Under the pieces are notes generated by a model. The model was given only the letters and a program-made list of their open reading frames with translations, made no database searches and was not told the origin of the DNA. From positions 1 to 64,000 of the forward strand of contig DUMS01000061.1 in assembly GCA_012839745.1 (NCBI GenBank): a stretch of 64,000 nucleotides of DNA, given 5' to 3'. Within the stretch, counting starts at the first letter, position 1. Each line of letters opens with the position of its first letter. Positions 27,339-37,107 of the stretch are shown here, piece after piece. Position numbers and translations under genes: made by a program. Origin of the DNA: Tissierellia bacterium. GTDB taxonomy: Bacteria > Bacillota > Clostridia > Tissierellales > Tepidimicrobiaceae.

Positions 27339-28331
27339 ATGGCTCTATTAGAACTTAGAAATCTGCATACTTACTTTACGACAAAAAGGGGAATCATCAA
27401 GGCAGTAAACGACGTATCATACTCAGTAGAAGCAGGGAAGACCCTTGGCGTTGTAGGTGAAAGTGGTAGTGGTAAAAGTGTTTCGGCAATGAGTATAATA
27501 AAGCTGTTGGATGGCAACGGATATATCCATAGCGGTGAAATAATATTTAATGGACAGAACCTAGTTGATGTTCCTATGAATGAGATGAGAAATATCAGAG
27601 GAAATGAGATTTCTGTAATTTTCCAGGAGCCAATGACTTCCTTGAATCCAGTATTTACAATTGAAAAACAGGTTTCTGAACCCTTTATTATACACCAGGG
27701 AATGACTAAAAAGGAAGCTGCCAAAAAAGTAGTCGAAATGCTATCCCTTGTTAAGATACCAAATCCGGAATCTGTTGCTAAACAATATCCACACCAGCTT
27801 TCAGGTGGTATGCGTCAACGTGTTATGATTGCTATGGCCTTAGCATGTAGACCAAAGCTTTTAATTGCAGATGAGCCAACAACTGCATTGGACGTTACTA
27901 TACAGGCTCAAATACTGAAATTGATGAATGAATTGAAAGAGGAAGTAGGAACTTCCATATTGTTTATAACTCACGATTTAGGAGTTATCAATGAGATGGC
28001 TGATGATGTTGCCGTCATGTATTGTGGACAGGTAGTAGAAATGGCACCAGCAAGAACCATATTTGGAAGGGATAGTAAATATTCTCATCCTTATACAGAA
28101 GGATTGATGTATTCAATTCCAAGACTGGATACACCTAAAGGAGTAAGACTGGAAGCCATACCAGGTGCTGTACCTCATCCGCTGGCTCTCCCAGAAGGCT
28201 GTAAATTTGCACCAAGATGCAAATATGCCACAGATAAATGTCATAAATATGAACCAAAATTGGAAGATATAGAGCCAGGACATAAGATACGCTGTTTCTA
28301 TCCAGAGAAAGGGGTGAGGGCAAATGGCTAA
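27339..28331 (+). CDS. Oligopeptide ABC transporter ATPase (OppD/DppD type)
   Basis: Cytoplasmic ATPase, 330 residues. Walker A VGESGSGKSVSAM, Q-loop ISVIFQEPMTSLNP, signature QLSGGMRQRVMIAMAL, Walker B LLIADEPTTALDVT, and H-loop SILFITHDLGV. The C-terminal oligopeptide/dipeptide domain has CKFAPRCKYATDKCHK, the four-Cys pattern typical of DppD/OppD and sometimes an Fe-S site. It overlaps the next ATPase gene by eight bases, so the two subunits are translated together. Confidence 0.94.
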   Translation: MALLELRNLHTYFTTKRGIIKAVNDVSYSVEAGKTLGVVGESGSGKSVSAMSIIKLLDGNGYIHSGEIIFNGQNLVDVPMNEMRNIRGNEISVIFQEPMTSLNPVFTIEKQVSEPFIIHQGMTKKEAAKKVVEMLSLVKIPNPESVAKQYPHQLSGGMRQRVMIAMALACRPKLLIADEPTTALDVTIQAQILKLMNELKEEVGTSILFITHDLGVINEMADDVAVMYCGQVVEMAPARTIFGRDSKYSHPYTEGLMYSIPRLDTPKGVRLEAIPGAVPHPLALPEGCKFAPRCKYATDKCHKYEPKLEDIEPGHKIRCFYPEKGVRANG

Positions 28332-29889
28332 CAAACAAGAGAATAGGAAGCCATTAATTCGCATACAGCACTTGAAGCAATACTTCCCTGTAAAGGGCAA
28401 ATCCATATTTGATAGGGAAATAAGAGTTGTAAAAGCTAATGATGATATAAGCCTGGATATATATGAAGGAGAAACATTAGGGCTGGTAGGTGAAAGCGGT
28501 TGCGGTAAATCCACATTGGGCCGTTCCCTTTTACAGCTATATGATCAAACCGATGGACTTACCATCTACTACGGAAGAGAATTAGAGGAATTAGCACCAA
28601 AGTATGTTTTGGACATACTGGAAAACCTAAGCAGCAAATATAAGGAATTAAAGGAACTGGAAAGAAAGGAAAAGGAAGCATATCAGACTTACGAGAGGCT
28701 GCCAGAAGGCGATGAAAAATATGAAGCATTGGAAAAAGCACGTGCTGTAGAAAAGAGCAGGAAAAACCTATTTTTGGATTTAACCAGGTTGGTTGGAGGA
28801 TTACTGCTTTACGATGACCTTAATGAAGTATCCAGGGAGTTAGTAAAGGAATATAAGCTAAAAATAGAAGTAAGCAGGTTGAAAAGAGAAATTCAGGAAA
28901 ATCAAGCTAAGATAGATGGAACTATATCTGTACTTCAGGAAAAAGGAGCCAGCAAGGAAGAAATAGAAAGAAAAACAAGCAAATACACTGCTAAAATTAA
29001 AGAAAATGAAGGGAGAATAGCAAAACTAAATAAGGAAATCCAATCCATCCAAGATGGCATTGAAAAACTAAAGGATAAGTGCAGAAAACATCCAGAATTT
29101 GAAAACTATGAATCATACAAGGACTCAGGTATTGACCTTACAAAGCTTACTGAGGATGAGATGAGAGTATTGCGCAAGGATTTGCAATTGATATTCCAGG
29201 ACCCATACTCTTCTCTAAATCCAAGATTAACAGTAGGACAGATAATTTCAGAGCCTTTGTTTGCTCACAATATATTTGCTAAAAATGACAAGAAGGTACA
29301 GGACTATGTATTAAAGACAATGGATGAGTGTGGTCTGGCGCCATACTTCTTGCATCGCTATCCACACCAATTCTCTGGAGGTCAAAGACAGCGTATTGGC
29401 ATTGCTCGTTCTGTAGCCTTAAGGCCAAAGTTTATTGTGTGCGATGAAGCTGTATCGGCATTGGACGTATCCATTCAATCTCAGATATTGAATCTATTGC
29501 TGGACTTAAAGGAAAAGCAAAATTTAACTTACTTGTTTATTTCGCACGACCTAAGCGTTATAAAATATATAAGCGACAGGGTTGCTGTTATGTATTTAGG
29601 CAACGTTATAGAGCTTGCTGACACTGATGAGCTATATGCTCATCCAATGCATCCATATACTGAAGCTCTATTAGCTGCAATACCAACAACAGACCCAGAT
29701 AGGGAAAAGAAGCAGGTAATATTGGAAGGAGATATTCCAAGCCCAATATCACCACCACCTGGATGCAAATTCCATACAAGATGTAAATATGCTACAGATA
29801 TATGCAGCAAGGTGGTACCAGAATTTGAAGAAGCAAGACCAGGTCATTTTGTAGCATGCCACCATAAGCTGAACAATGGAGATAAATAG
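28324..29889 (+). CDS. OppF-type ATPase with a 180-residue coiled-coil insertion
   Basis: A 521-residue ATPase; normal OppF has about 320. The Walker A (GESGCGKSTLG, residues 56-66) and the Q-loop (LQLIFQDPYSSLNPR, from residue 287) are normal but separated by an extra stretch at about 90-272. It is highly charged and rich in Glu/Lys/Leu heptads (KELKELERKEKEAY, VSRLKREIQENQAKIDG, RIAKLNKEIQSIQDGIEKLK), so it probably forms an antiparallel coiled coil. The rest is regular: FSGGQRQRIGIARS, IVCDEAVSALDVS, SHDLSVI, and the C-terminal CKFHTRCKYATDIC. The insertion keeps the frame and all catalytic motifs, so the protein is likely active. Confidence 0.9.
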   Translation: MANKQENRKPLIRIQHLKQYFPVKGKSIFDREIRVVKANDDISLDIYEGETLGLVGESGCGKSTLGRSLLQLYDQTDGLTIYYGRELEELAPKYVLDILENLSSKYKELKELERKEKEAYQTYERLPEGDEKYEALEKARAVEKSRKNLFLDLTRLVGGLLLYDDLNEVSRELVKEYKLKIEVSRLKREIQENQAKIDGTISVLQEKGASKEEIERKTSKYTAKIKENEGRIAKLNKEIQSIQDGIEKLKDKCRKHPEFENYESYKDSGIDLTKLTEDEMRVLRKDLQLIFQDPYSSLNPRLTVGQIISEPLFAHNIFAKNDKKVQDYVLKTMDECGLAPYFLHRYPHQFSGGQRQRIGIARSVALRPKFIVCDEAVSALDVSIQSQILNLLLDLKEKQNLTYLFISHDLSVIKYISDRVAVMYLGNVIELADTDELYAHPMHPYTEALLAAIPTTDPDREKKQVILEGDIPSPISPPPGCKFHTRCKYATDICSKVVPEFEEARPGHFVACHHKLNNGDK

Positions 29890-29905
29890 AAAGGTTTGAA
29901 AAGTT

Positions 29906-30127
29906 ATGTTTTATCAAAAAAAACTTGACCGTGCTATGAAATGGCTGAAGGAAAAGAGCAATTCACAAAGCAATATCAATAGTACAGATGAAATGTTGGG
30001 ATATAGCAGTGAAAATATTGAACTGGAGAAAAAAGATATACTTGCCATAATTATTTCAGCATTTTTGATATTTGGACCAATTTTTCTGGTACTCATAATA
30101 ATATACCTTTTAGTATTTAGGTTATAA
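29906..30127 (+). CDS. Small membrane protein at the end of the opp operon
   Basis: A 73-residue protein of unknown family. The N-terminal 45 residues are polar (KLDRAMKWLKEKSNSQSN); the C-terminal part is one long hydrophobic helix (IIISAFLIFGPIFLVLIIIY), ending in VFRL. It starts 17 bases after the OppF-like gene with only a weak AAAGG site, and the operon terminator begins at its stop codon. That placement supports a real, co-transcribed gene, perhaps a small accessory subunit of this unusual transporter. Confidence 0.55.
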   Translation: MFYQKKLDRAMKWLKEKSNSQSNINSTDEMLGYSSENIELEKKDILAIIISAFLIFGPIFLVLIIIYLLVFRL

Positions 30128-30153
30128 ATCGGCACTCATTGAGTGCCGATTTT
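30127..30153 (+). terminator. Terminator of the opp operon
   Basis: Arms AATCGGCACTC (30127-30137) and GAGTGCCGATT (30141-30151), followed by T. It overlaps the stop codon of the small membrane protein gene. Confidence 0.88.
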
Positions 30154-30165
30154 AACACATAAAAG

Positions 30166-30207
30166 TAAGACAGAGGGACGGTTCTTCTGTCTTATTCTAC
30201 CCTCTGT
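30166..30207. repeat. REP-like palindromic element
   Basis: TAAGACAGA (30166-30174) pairs with TCTGTCTTA (30186-30194) around GGGACGGTTCT; ACAGAGGG (30170-30177) can instead pair with CCCTCTGT (30200-30207). The sequence GACAGAGGGACGGTTC is one I recall as recurring between genes in clostridial genomes, sometimes near IS200-like transposases. Only one copy is in this window. A T run after it means it could also end read-through from the opp operon. Confidence 0.55.
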
Positions 30208-30250
30208 TTTTAAAAAGGGTACGTGTTCCAACATTTTTCAAAAAAATTTA

Positions 30251-30278
30251 TTGACAATATTCTATTACGTGTTATAAT
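30251..30278 (+). promoter_or_regulatory. Promoter of tRNA-Leu
   Basis: TTGACA (30251-30256), a 16-base spacer and TATAAT (30273-30278), about 27 bases before the first base of the tRNA. The tRNA therefore has its own sigma-A promoter. Confidence 0.8.
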
Positions 30279-30304
30279 AATAAAGTAAGCTAAATAAAGC
30301 CTAT

Positions 30305-30389
30305 GCGGGAGTGGCGGAATTGGCAGACGCGCTAGACTTAGGATCTAGTGTCATGTGACGTGGGGGTTCAAGTCCTCTCTCCCGCACCA
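30305..30389 (+). tRNA. tRNA-Leu (anticodon TAG)
   Basis: 85 bases including an encoded CCA. The acceptor GCGGGAG pairs with CTCCCGC, discriminator A. The D-arm is GGCGGAATTGGCAGACGC, the anticodon arm GACTTAGGATC reads TAG (codon CUA), a class II variable arm TGTCATGTGACG follows, then the T-arm GGGGGTTCAAGTCCTCT. The long variable arm and A-rich D-loop fit leucine. It is a single tRNA gene, not part of a cluster. Confidence 0.97.
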
Positions 30390-30392
30390 TCA

Positions 30393-30425
30393 AAAAAACC
30401 AGTGGTAGTACCATTGGTTTTTTCA
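30393..30425 (+). terminator. Terminator of tRNA-Leu
   Basis: AAAAACCAGTGGTA and TACCATTGGTTTTT pair around a short loop, allowing a G-T wobble, and end in six T. It begins just after the CCA. Confidence 0.85.
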
Positions 30426-30552
30426 TATTTACATAAAAATGTGAAATAATACTTATGAATTTGCTAATATTGTTTATTGTGGTATAATTTTATGGTATAA
30501 TAAATTAGCTTAAAATGGAGAATAAATATTATGTTTAGAGAGGAGCATATAA

Positions 30553-31842
30553 ATGGATTTCGTTCTAAAGAACAGTGAAAACAATAAAATTTCCTTCAAT
30601 ATCGAATTAGGTGCAGAGGAGTTCGAAAAGGCAGTACAAAATGCATATTTAAAAAATAGAAATAAATTTAACATTCCGGGGTTTAGAAAAGGTAAAGCTC
30701 CAAGAAAAATAATCGAATTGAATTATGGTGAAGGAGTATTCTATGATGAAGCGTTAAACAGCATTTTACCAAAGGCATATGAAGAGGCTATTGAAAGATT
30801 TAAATTTGAACCTGTTGACAATCCGGAGATTGACATAGAGAGCATAGAAAAGGGAAAACCAGTTATTATTTCAGTTGAGGTAACTGTTAAACCTGAAGTT
30901 AAGTTAGGAGATTATAAAAATATAGAAGTTGAAAAAGTAGAATATAATGTTACTGAAGAAGATGTGGAAAGAGAATTAAAAACAGTTCAGGAAATGAATG
31001 CGAGAATTATAGATGCTTCTGATAGGGAAACTAAAGAAGGAGACATACTCATAATAGATTATAAAGGATTTGTTGATGGGGAACAGTTTGAAGGCGGTAC
31101 TGCAGAAAAACAAAGACTGGAAATTGGCTCAAAAACTTTTATACCAGGATTTGAAGAACAACTGATTGGAAAGAAGAAAGGAGATGCTGTAAAAATCAAT
31201 GTAACCTTCCCTGAAGACTATTTTGAAGAGAATTTGAAAGGCAAGGAAGCTACATTTGAAGTAGTTATTCACGAAGTAAAAGAAAAACAGCTTCCAGAAT
31301 TGGATGATGAGTTTGCAAAGGATGTCAGTGAGTTTGACACATTGGAAGAATATAAGAACCACATTAAAGAAGAGCTGGAAAAGAATGCAAAGAACAGGGA
31401 AAAAATAGAGTTTGAAAATAAGGTAATTGAGAAGGTTGTTGATTCTTCTGAGGTTGACATACCAGAAGTAATGATTGAACATCAAATAGAGCATGAAATT
31501 GAAGAATTTAACTATAGGCTGAAAATGCAAGGACTGGATTTGGAAAAGTATTTACAGCTAACTGGAAGCAAGCTGGAGGATTTGAAGGAGCAACTTAAAC
31601 CTATAGCTGAAAAAAGGGTTAAAACAGAATTAGTATTTGAAGCCATTGGAAAGGCAGAAAACATAGTGGCTACAGATGAAGATATTGATTTGGAACTGGA
31701 GAAAATTGCAAAAGAATACAAACAGGAAAATGTTGAACAGTTTAAGGAAAACATGAAAAAAGGAGATTTAGGATTTTTAGAAGAGGGTATAATTAGAAAT
31801 AAGGTAATAGACATGTTGATAAATAATGCAAAAACCATATGA
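30553..31842 (+). CDS. tig: Trigger factor
   Basis: Ribosome-bound chaperone and peptidyl-prolyl isomerase, 429 residues. The N-terminal ribosome-binding domain has FNIPGFRKGKAPRK, the tail-docking signature. The FKBP-type domain follows at about 150-240 (GDILIIDYKGFVDG, FIPGFEEQLIGKKKGD), and a long, charged helical C-terminal chaperone domain completes it. GAGAGGAG lies before the ATG. The upstream -10 boxes at 30483 and 30496, the former with TTGCTA 16 bases away, are possible promoters. First gene of tig-clpP-clpX. Confidence 0.95.
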   Translation: MDFVLKNSENNKISFNIELGAEEFEKAVQNAYLKNRNKFNIPGFRKGKAPRKIIELNYGEGVFYDEALNSILPKAYEEAIERFKFEPVDNPEIDIESIEKGKPVIISVEVTVKPEVKLGDYKNIEVEKVEYNVTEEDVERELKTVQEMNARIIDASDRETKEGDILIIDYKGFVDGEQFEGGTAEKQRLEIGSKTFIPGFEEQLIGKKKGDAVKINVTFPEDYFEENLKGKEATFEVVIHEVKEKQLPELDDEFAKDVSEFDTLEEYKNHIKEELEKNAKNREKIEFENKVIEKVVDSSEVDIPEVMIEHQIEHEIEEFNYRLKMQGLDLEKYLQLTGSKLEDLKEQLKPIAEKRVKTELVFEAIGKAENIVATDEDIDLELEKIAKEYKQENVEQFKENMKKGDLGFLEEGIIRNKVIDMLINNAKTI

Positions 31843-31864
31843 TAGATAATAGGAGGGGGTATTT

Positions 31865-32449
31865 ATGGCATTAGTACCTATTGTTGTTGAGCAAACTAAC
31901 CGAGGGGAAAGATCCTATGACATATATTCAAGGCTTTTAAAGGAAAGAATAATATTTCTTGGTGACGAGATAAATGATGTTACAGCAAATCTGGTAGTTG
32001 CACAATTGTTATTTTTAGAGGCTGAGGACCCTGATAAGGATATACAGCTTTATATTAACAGCCCAGGAGGGTCTATAACTGCTGGATTTGCAATATATGA
32101 CACTATGCAGTATATAAAACCGGATGTATCAACTATATGTATAGGCATGGCTGCAAGCATGGGAGCATTTTTACTTGCAGCAGGTACAAAAGGCAAGAGA
32201 TTTGCATTGCCTAATTCAGATATAATGATTCACCAGCCTTTAGGGGGAGCCCATGGCCAGGCAGAAGATATTAGAATTCATGCAAAGAGGATTATTGAAA
32301 TAAGGGATAGAATTAATAAGATATTAAGTGAAAGGACTGGCCAACCTCTGGAAAAAATTGAAAGAGATACAGACAGAGACTTCTTTATGACTGCACAAGA
32401 AGCTAAAGAATATGGTATAATAGATGAGGTAATAAAATCACGAAAATAA
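31865..32449 (+). CDS. clpP: ATP-dependent Clp protease proteolytic subunit
   Basis: Serine protease that forms the degradation chamber with ClpX. 194 residues. Catalytic Ser in [14 protein letters not shown], His in [18 protein letters not shown], and Asp in [24 protein letters not shown] lies before the ATG and 22 bases separate it from tig. With clpX 18 bases behind, the three genes form the common tig-clpP-clpX arrangement. Confidence 0.97.
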   Translation: MALVPIVVEQTNRGERSYDIYSRLLKERIIFLGDEINDVTANLVVAQLLFLEAEDPDKDIQLYINSPGGSITAGFAIYDTMQYIKPDVSTICIGMAASMGAFLLAAGTKGKRFALPNSDIMIHQPLGGAHGQAEDIRIHAKRIIEIRDRINKILSERTGQPLEKIERDTDRDFFMTAQEAKEYGIIDEVIKSRK

Positions 32450-32467
32450 TTTAAGCGAGGTGTAAGG

Positions 32468-33748
32468 ATGTCAAAACATGATGACAAACAGCTTCGTTGC
32501 TCTTTCTGTGGTAAGCCTCAGGATCAGGTGCGAAGGCTTATAGCAGGTCCTAATGTTTTCATATGTGATGAATGCATAGAGCTTTGTCAGGAAATAATAG
32601 ATGAAGAGTTTATTGAAAATTACGATGAAGAGTTGAGCGAATTACCTACTCCTGCTAAAATAAAGGAAATATTGGATGAGTATGTAATTAAACAGGAAAG
32701 AGCAAAAAAAATACTAGCTGTTGCAGTATATAATCATTACAAGAGAATAAACAAGAAGCCATCAAAATCCAATGATGTGGAGCTGCAGAAGAGCAATATA
32801 GTAATGATTGGACCAACTGGTTCAGGCAAGACATTACTAGCTCAAACACTAGCCAGAATACTAGATGTACCTTTTGCAATAGCAGATGCTACCTCTTTAA
32901 CTGAAGCTGGATATGTGGGAGAAGACGTTGAAAATATAATATTGAAGCTAATTCAGGCGGCAGATTACGATATAGAAAGAGCTGAAAAAGGTATAGTTTA
33001 TATAGATGAAATAGATAAAATTGCTCGCAAATCTGAAAATCCATCAATAACAAGGGATGTAAGCGGCGAAGGAGTACAACAAGCATTACTGAAGATTTTG
33101 GAAGGCACTATAGCCAATGTACCACCACAAGGTGGAAGAAAGCATCCACATCAGGAATTCATACAGGTTGATACAACCAATATCCTGTTCATAGTTGGTG
33201 GTGCTTTTGATGGTATTGAAAAGATTATACAAAAGAGAATTGATACAAAGTCAATGGGATTTGGTGCTGATATAAAGAGCAAGGACAAGAAATCCACAGG
33301 AGAGATATTAAAGCATATACAGCCTGAGGACTTGTTAAAATATGGCTTAATACCTGAATTCGTAGGAAGGCTTCCAGTCATTGTAACACTGGAGGAATTA
33401 GATGAGGATGCTCTTGTGGATATATTGACAGAACCAAAGAATTCCCTTGTAAAACAGTATAAAGAGCTATTCAGGATGGATAATGTAGAATTAGAGTTCG
33501 AAAAAGAAGCTCTAAGAGCAATTGCTAGAAAAGCTATACAGAGGAAAACGGGAGCAAGAGGATTGCGCAGCATTATAGAGGAAGTTTTACTGGATATAAT
33601 GTATGAAATACCTTCAAGGCAGGACATTGAGAAATGCCTTATTACAAAGGAAACCATAGAGTCCAATGGAGAACCAACATTAGTGCTTTCCGACAGAAAG
33701 GCAAAGAATAGAGCTAGTAAAAAAGGTAACAGGGAATCAGTATCATAG
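32468..33748 (+). CDS. clpX: Clp protease ATPase subunit ClpX
   Basis: AAA+ unfoldase that feeds ClpP. 426 residues. The N-terminal zinc-binding domain shows CSFCGK and CDECIELC (four Cys). Walker A is [12 protein letters not shown], Walker [12 protein letters not shown], the pore loop is near [14 protein letters not shown], and the sensor 2 region has [12 protein letters not shown]. The ClpP-docking loop of the IGF type reads [11 protein letters not shown] here. A terminator follows directly. Confidence 0.97.
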   Translation: MSKHDDKQLRCSFCGKPQDQVRRLIAGPNVFICDECIELCQEIIDEEFIENYDEELSELPTPAKIKEILDEYVIKQERAKKILAVAVYNHYKRINKKPSKSNDVELQKSNIVMIGPTGSGKTLLAQTLARILDVPFAIADATSLTEAGYVGEDVENIILKLIQAADYDIERAEKGIVYIDEIDKIARKSENPSITRDVSGEGVQQALLKILEGTIANVPPQGGRKHPHQEFIQVDTTNILFIVGGAFDGIEKIIQKRIDTKSMGFGADIKSKDKKSTGEILKHIQPEDLLKYGLIPEFVGRLPVIVTLEELDEDALVDILTEPKNSLVKQYKELFRMDNVELEFEKEALRAIARKAIQRKTGARGLRSIIEEVLLDIMYEIPSRQDIEKCLITKETIESNGEPTLVLSDRKAKNRASKKGNRESVS

Positions 33749-33755
33749 ATAAAAA

Positions 33756-33781
33756 GGCTCACTAATTGGTGAGTCTTTTTT
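33756..33781 (+). terminator. Terminator between clpX and lon
   Basis: GGCTCACT and GGTGAGTC form an 8-bp stem with two wobbles and loop AATT, then six T. It sits seven bases after the clpX stop and argues that lon also needs its own transcription start or relies on read-through. Confidence 0.75.
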
Positions 33782-33804
33782 CATCATATAAAAGGAGTGA
33801 GGTT

Positions 33805-36165
33805 ATGTACAAGGAATCGTATATTGTGCAGAGAAAGAAAATGCCTCTTATACCACTAAGAGGTATGTCTGTATTTCCTCACATGGTTATACATTTTGAT
33901 GTAGGAAGGGAAAAATCAATAAATGCATTGGAAAAATCCATGGTAGATGAATCCTTAATCTTCCTGTGTACTCAAAAAGATGCAAAAATTGAAGATCCAA
34001 ATTTTGAAGAATTCTATCATATAGGCACTGTATGTAAAATAAGGCAGATGTTGAGGCTGCCTGGCGGCAGCATACGCGTACTGGTTGAAGGCCTTAACAG
34101 AGGAGAGGTTATTAATCTTACCAAAGAAGATGAATACTTCGAAGCTGAAATAGATGAGTATACATACGATGCTGAAAAAATTGTCATTGATAAAGAAATG
34201 AAAGCTATAATGAGATTGGTATTGGATGATTTTGAGGAGTATTTGAGCTTAAACAACAGGATTTCATCAGATATATTATTGACTGTTATGGATGTTGATG
34301 ACCCAAGCAGGCTGGCGGATGTTATAGCTTCCTATATAAATTTCAGGGTTGAAACCCATCAGAAGATATTGGAAACATTTGATTTTTATGAAAGGCTGGA
34401 ATACCTTCACGGTATTTTAAGGGAAGAAATTGAATTATTGAAGATAGAGGAAAGAATAAATCAAAGAGTTAAAACTCAAATCACCAAAGTCCAGAAGGAG
34501 TATTTCTTAAAGGAACAGTTAAGGGCTATACAAAAGGAACTGGGAGAAGAGGACGATATAGATAGGGAAATAGAAGAATACAAGGAAAAGATAGAAAAGG
34601 CAAAGATGCCTAAGGAAGCTAAGGAAAAGGCTTTAAGGGAAGTAGACAGACTAAATAAGATGAGCCCTCATTCTGCTGAAACAGCAGTTATAAGGACATA
34701 TCTGGACTGGTTAATCGACCTTCCATGGAGTAAGGAAACAAAGGATAAGGTAGATATAAAAGTAGCCAGAGACATACTGAATAGAGAGCATTATGGTCTT
34801 AAAGATGTTAAGGAGAGGATTCTGGAATTCCTTGCTATTAGAAAGCTGGCTACAGATATTAAAGGGCCTATCCTCTGCTTAGTAGGGCCTCCAGGAGTAG
34901 GAAAGACTTCCATTGCCAGAAGCATTGCAGAATCATTGAACAGAAAATTTGTAAGAATGTCACTTGGAGGTGTGCAGGATGAGGCAGAGCTTAGAGGACA
35001 CAGGAGGACCTATGTAGGAGCTATGCCTGGAAGAATAATATCCCTAATAAGAAAATCCAATTCAAAAAATCCAGTATTCCTGTTTGACGAAATAGATAAG
35101 CTGAGTACCGGGTTTAGAGGGGATCCAGCAAGCGCCCTTTTGGAAATATTGGACCCTGAGCAAAACAGCACCTTTACAGACCACTATATAGATATCCCCT
35201 TTGACCTTTCAAAGGTGCTATTTATCACTACAGCCAACACCACAAATACCATACCGGCACCACTGCTTGATAGAATGGAAGTAATAAGAATAAGCGGGTA
35301 TACAGAAGAGGAAAAGGTTAATATTGCGATGAACCATCTGGTTCCAAAGCAGATTAAGGAACATGGCCTTAAAGAAGATAACCTGAAAATTTCCGAAAGC
35401 GCCATAAGAAAGATAATAAACAACTATACAAGAGAATCTGGAGTAAGGCAGCTGGAAAGAAATATTGCAAATATATGCAGAAAGGCTGCAAAGAGAATCG
35501 TGGAATTTGAAGATAAATCTGTAACAGTTAATAAAGGAAATATCCATAAGTACTTAGGCAGGGAACTTTATCGTTTCGATACAGGAGAGAGGGAAAACCA
35601 GGTAGGAGTAGCTACTGGGCTTGCCTGGACTGCATTTGGAGGAGATACCTTATCAGTGGAAGTTAACTCAATGAAGGGTACCGGAAAGCTTCAGCTGACA
35701 GGTCAGCTGGGGGATGTGATGAAAGAATCTGCCATGGCAGGCATTAGCTACATTAGAGCAAATTCTGAAAAGCTTGGTATAGACAGCAACTTTTATAAGG
35801 AAATGGACTTGCATATTCACGTTCCGGAAGGTGCCATACCAAAGGACGGACCCTCTGCAGGCATTACCATGGCTACAGCTGCCATTTCAGCCTTAACAAA
35901 CAGGCCAGTCAATAAGGATGTGGCCATGACTGGCGAAATAACCCTGAGAGGAAGGGTTCTTCCTGTCGGAGGTATAAAGGAAAAAGTGCTGGCAGCAAAT
36001 AGAATAGGCATAAAGAAGGTTTTAATACCTTATGAAAACAAAAGGGATCTGGAAGACATACCTGAGAAGATAAGAAGGAAAATTAAATTCGTTCTGGTAA
36101 AAAACATGGAGGAAGTACTTGAACATGCTTTGGTGAAAGAGGAAGATAAGCATGAAAATAACTAA
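33805..36165 (+). CDS. lon: ATP-dependent protease Lon (LonA type)
   Basis: Soluble AAA+ serine protease, 786 residues. The ATG at 33805 follows AAAGGAGTGAGG; the in-frame ATG-like start at 33766 lies inside the clpX terminator. The N-terminal substrate domain ([16 protein letters not shown]) is followed by a coiled-coil segment, Walker [14 protein letters not shown], Walker [12 protein letters not shown], and the protease domain with [14 protein letters not shown] (catalytic Ser) and [17 protein letters not shown] (catalytic Lys). The 3' end overlaps engB by 14 bases. Confidence 0.96.
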   Translation: MYKESYIVQRKKMPLIPLRGMSVFPHMVIHFDVGREKSINALEKSMVDESLIFLCTQKDAKIEDPNFEEFYHIGTVCKIRQMLRLPGGSIRVLVEGLNRGEVINLTKEDEYFEAEIDEYTYDAEKIVIDKEMKAIMRLVLDDFEEYLSLNNRISSDILLTVMDVDDPSRLADVIASYINFRVETHQKILETFDFYERLEYLHGILREEIELLKIEERINQRVKTQITKVQKEYFLKEQLRAIQKELGEEDDIDREIEEYKEKIEKAKMPKEAKEKALREVDRLNKMSPHSAETAVIRTYLDWLIDLPWSKETKDKVDIKVARDILNREHYGLKDVKERILEFLAIRKLATDIKGPILCLVGPPGVGKTSIARSIAESLNRKFVRMSLGGVQDEAELRGHRRTYVGAMPGRIISLIRKSNSKNPVFLFDEIDKLSTGFRGDPASALLEILDPEQNSTFTDHYIDIPFDLSKVLFITTANTTNTIPAPLLDRMEVIRISGYTEEEKVNIAMNHLVPKQIKEHGLKEDNLKISESAIRKIINNYTRESGVRQLERNIANICRKAAKRIVEFEDKSVTVNKGNIHKYLGRELYRFDTGERENQVGVATGLAWTAFGGDTLSVEVNSMKGTGKLQLTGQLGDVMKESAMAGISYIRANSEKLGIDSNFYKEMDLHIHVPEGAIPKDGPSAGITMATAAISALTNRPVNKDVAMTGEITLRGRVLPVGGIKEKVLAANRIGIKKVLIPYENKRDLEDIPEKIRRKIKFVLVKNMEEVLEHALVKEEDKHENN

Positions 36166-36748
36166 AGCAGAATTAGAAAGAGTAGCTGTAAATAAAAGTC
36201 AATATCCTAAAGAAGAGTTACCTGAAATAGCCCTTGCTGGAAGGTCCAATGTAGGCAAGTCGTCCTTCATTAATTCCATGGTAAATAGAAAAAATCTTGC
36301 TAGGATAAGCGGAAAGCCAGGGAAGACTAGGACCATTAATTTCTATAATATAAATAACAAATTAAGATTCGTAGATTTACCTGGCTATGGATTTGCTAAA
36401 ATTTCAAAAGAAGAAAGGGAAAAATGGGGAGAAATAATAGAGGAGTATTTAAACACCAGAGAGTGTTTAAAAGAAATAATACTTCTTGTGGACATTAGAC
36501 ATGAGCCTACAGAGCAGGATGTAGTCATGTATAACTGGATAAAATCCTATGATTTTACAGGGCTTGTAATAGCAACAAAGGCAGATAAGATATCAAAAGG
36601 AAAGTACCAGCATCATATTAATATCATAAGGAAGAAGCTTGGAATAGAGAATGAAAGCCTTATAATCCCCTATTCTGCTGTAAACAGATTTAATACTGAT
36701 AAGGTATGGCAGATAATCACAGACCTTATAAATAATAAAGGCAGCTAA
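36152..36748 (+). CDS. engB: Ribosome biogenesis GTPase YsxC/EngB
   Basis: A 198-residue GTPase needed for assembly of the large ribosomal subunit. G1 [12 protein letters not shown]3 DLPGYGFA, G4 ATKADK, and the switch region [15 protein letters not shown] are all present. It overlaps lon, the same gene pair as in Bacillus subtilis (lonA-ysxC). Its stop codon lies in the following terminator. Confidence 0.95.
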   Translation: MKITKAELERVAVNKSQYPKEELPEIALAGRSNVGKSSFINSMVNRKNLARISGKPGKTRTINFYNINNKLRFVDLPGYGFAKISKEEREKWGEIIEEYLNTRECLKEIILLVDIRHEPTEQDVVMYNWIKSYDFTGLVIATKADKISKGKYQHHINIIRKKLGIENESLIIPYSAVNRFNTDKVWQIITDLINNKGS

Positions 36749-36765
36749 TTAACAGCTGCCTTTTT
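36737..36765. terminator. Bidirectional terminator between engB and rubredoxin
   Basis: AAAGGCAGCT (36737-36746) pairs with AGCTGCCTTT (36754-36763). It is followed by T on the + strand, and the minus-strand rubredoxin gene ends just beyond at 36768, so it can serve both. Confidence 0.88.
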
Positions 36766-36767
36766 AA

Positions 36768-36929
36768 TTAGTCCTCTTTTACAAACATATCCTTTGATGC
36801 GCCACATACTGGGCATACCCAATCATCTGGAAGGTCTTCAAAAGGAGTTCCTGGTTCTATACCGTTATCTGGGTCACCTACTTCTGGGTCATAAACATAT
36901 CCGCATGGTTCACATACATATCTATCCAT
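36768..36929 (-). CDS. Rubredoxin
   Basis: A 53-residue electron carrier with one Fe bound by four Cys: [12 protein letters not shown] near the start and [13 protein letters not shown] near the end. The ATG at 36929 with AAAGGAG upstream gives the normal rubredoxin length; the open frame reaches 36962 without a ribosome-binding site. It is a lone gene. In anaerobes rubredoxins often serve oxygen- or peroxide-reducing enzymes; no such partner is in this window. Confidence 0.96.
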   Translation of the reverse strand: MDRYVCEPCGYVYDPEVGDPDNGIEPGTPFEDLPDDWVCPVCGASKDMFVKED

Positions 36930-37107
36930 AACAAATTCTCCTTTCAATATGTAATTAATCAAATATTACCCAATAATAAAAAATTTTAAACTGGTTTTTT
37001 AAAAAATTATTTGTTAAAATATTGTTGTAAATATAAGAGGTTAAAGTTAAACGGTTGTGGGTAAAATTATAATAGCTATACAATAACAATGAATAGGCGT
37101 GATTCTT

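Noticed and set aside
33151-33762. 203-codon open frame on the minus strand
   Set aside because: It lies fully antisense to clpX, whose protein motifs are unambiguous, has no ribosome-binding site, and its low-complexity Ser-rich translation is what the reverse strand of AT-rich coding DNA gives.
33766-33804. Upstream start for lon at 33766
   Set aside because: The added 13 residues would be translated from inside the clpX terminator, while the ATG at 33805 has a strong AAAGGAGTGAGG site and starts next to the conserved Lon N-terminus.
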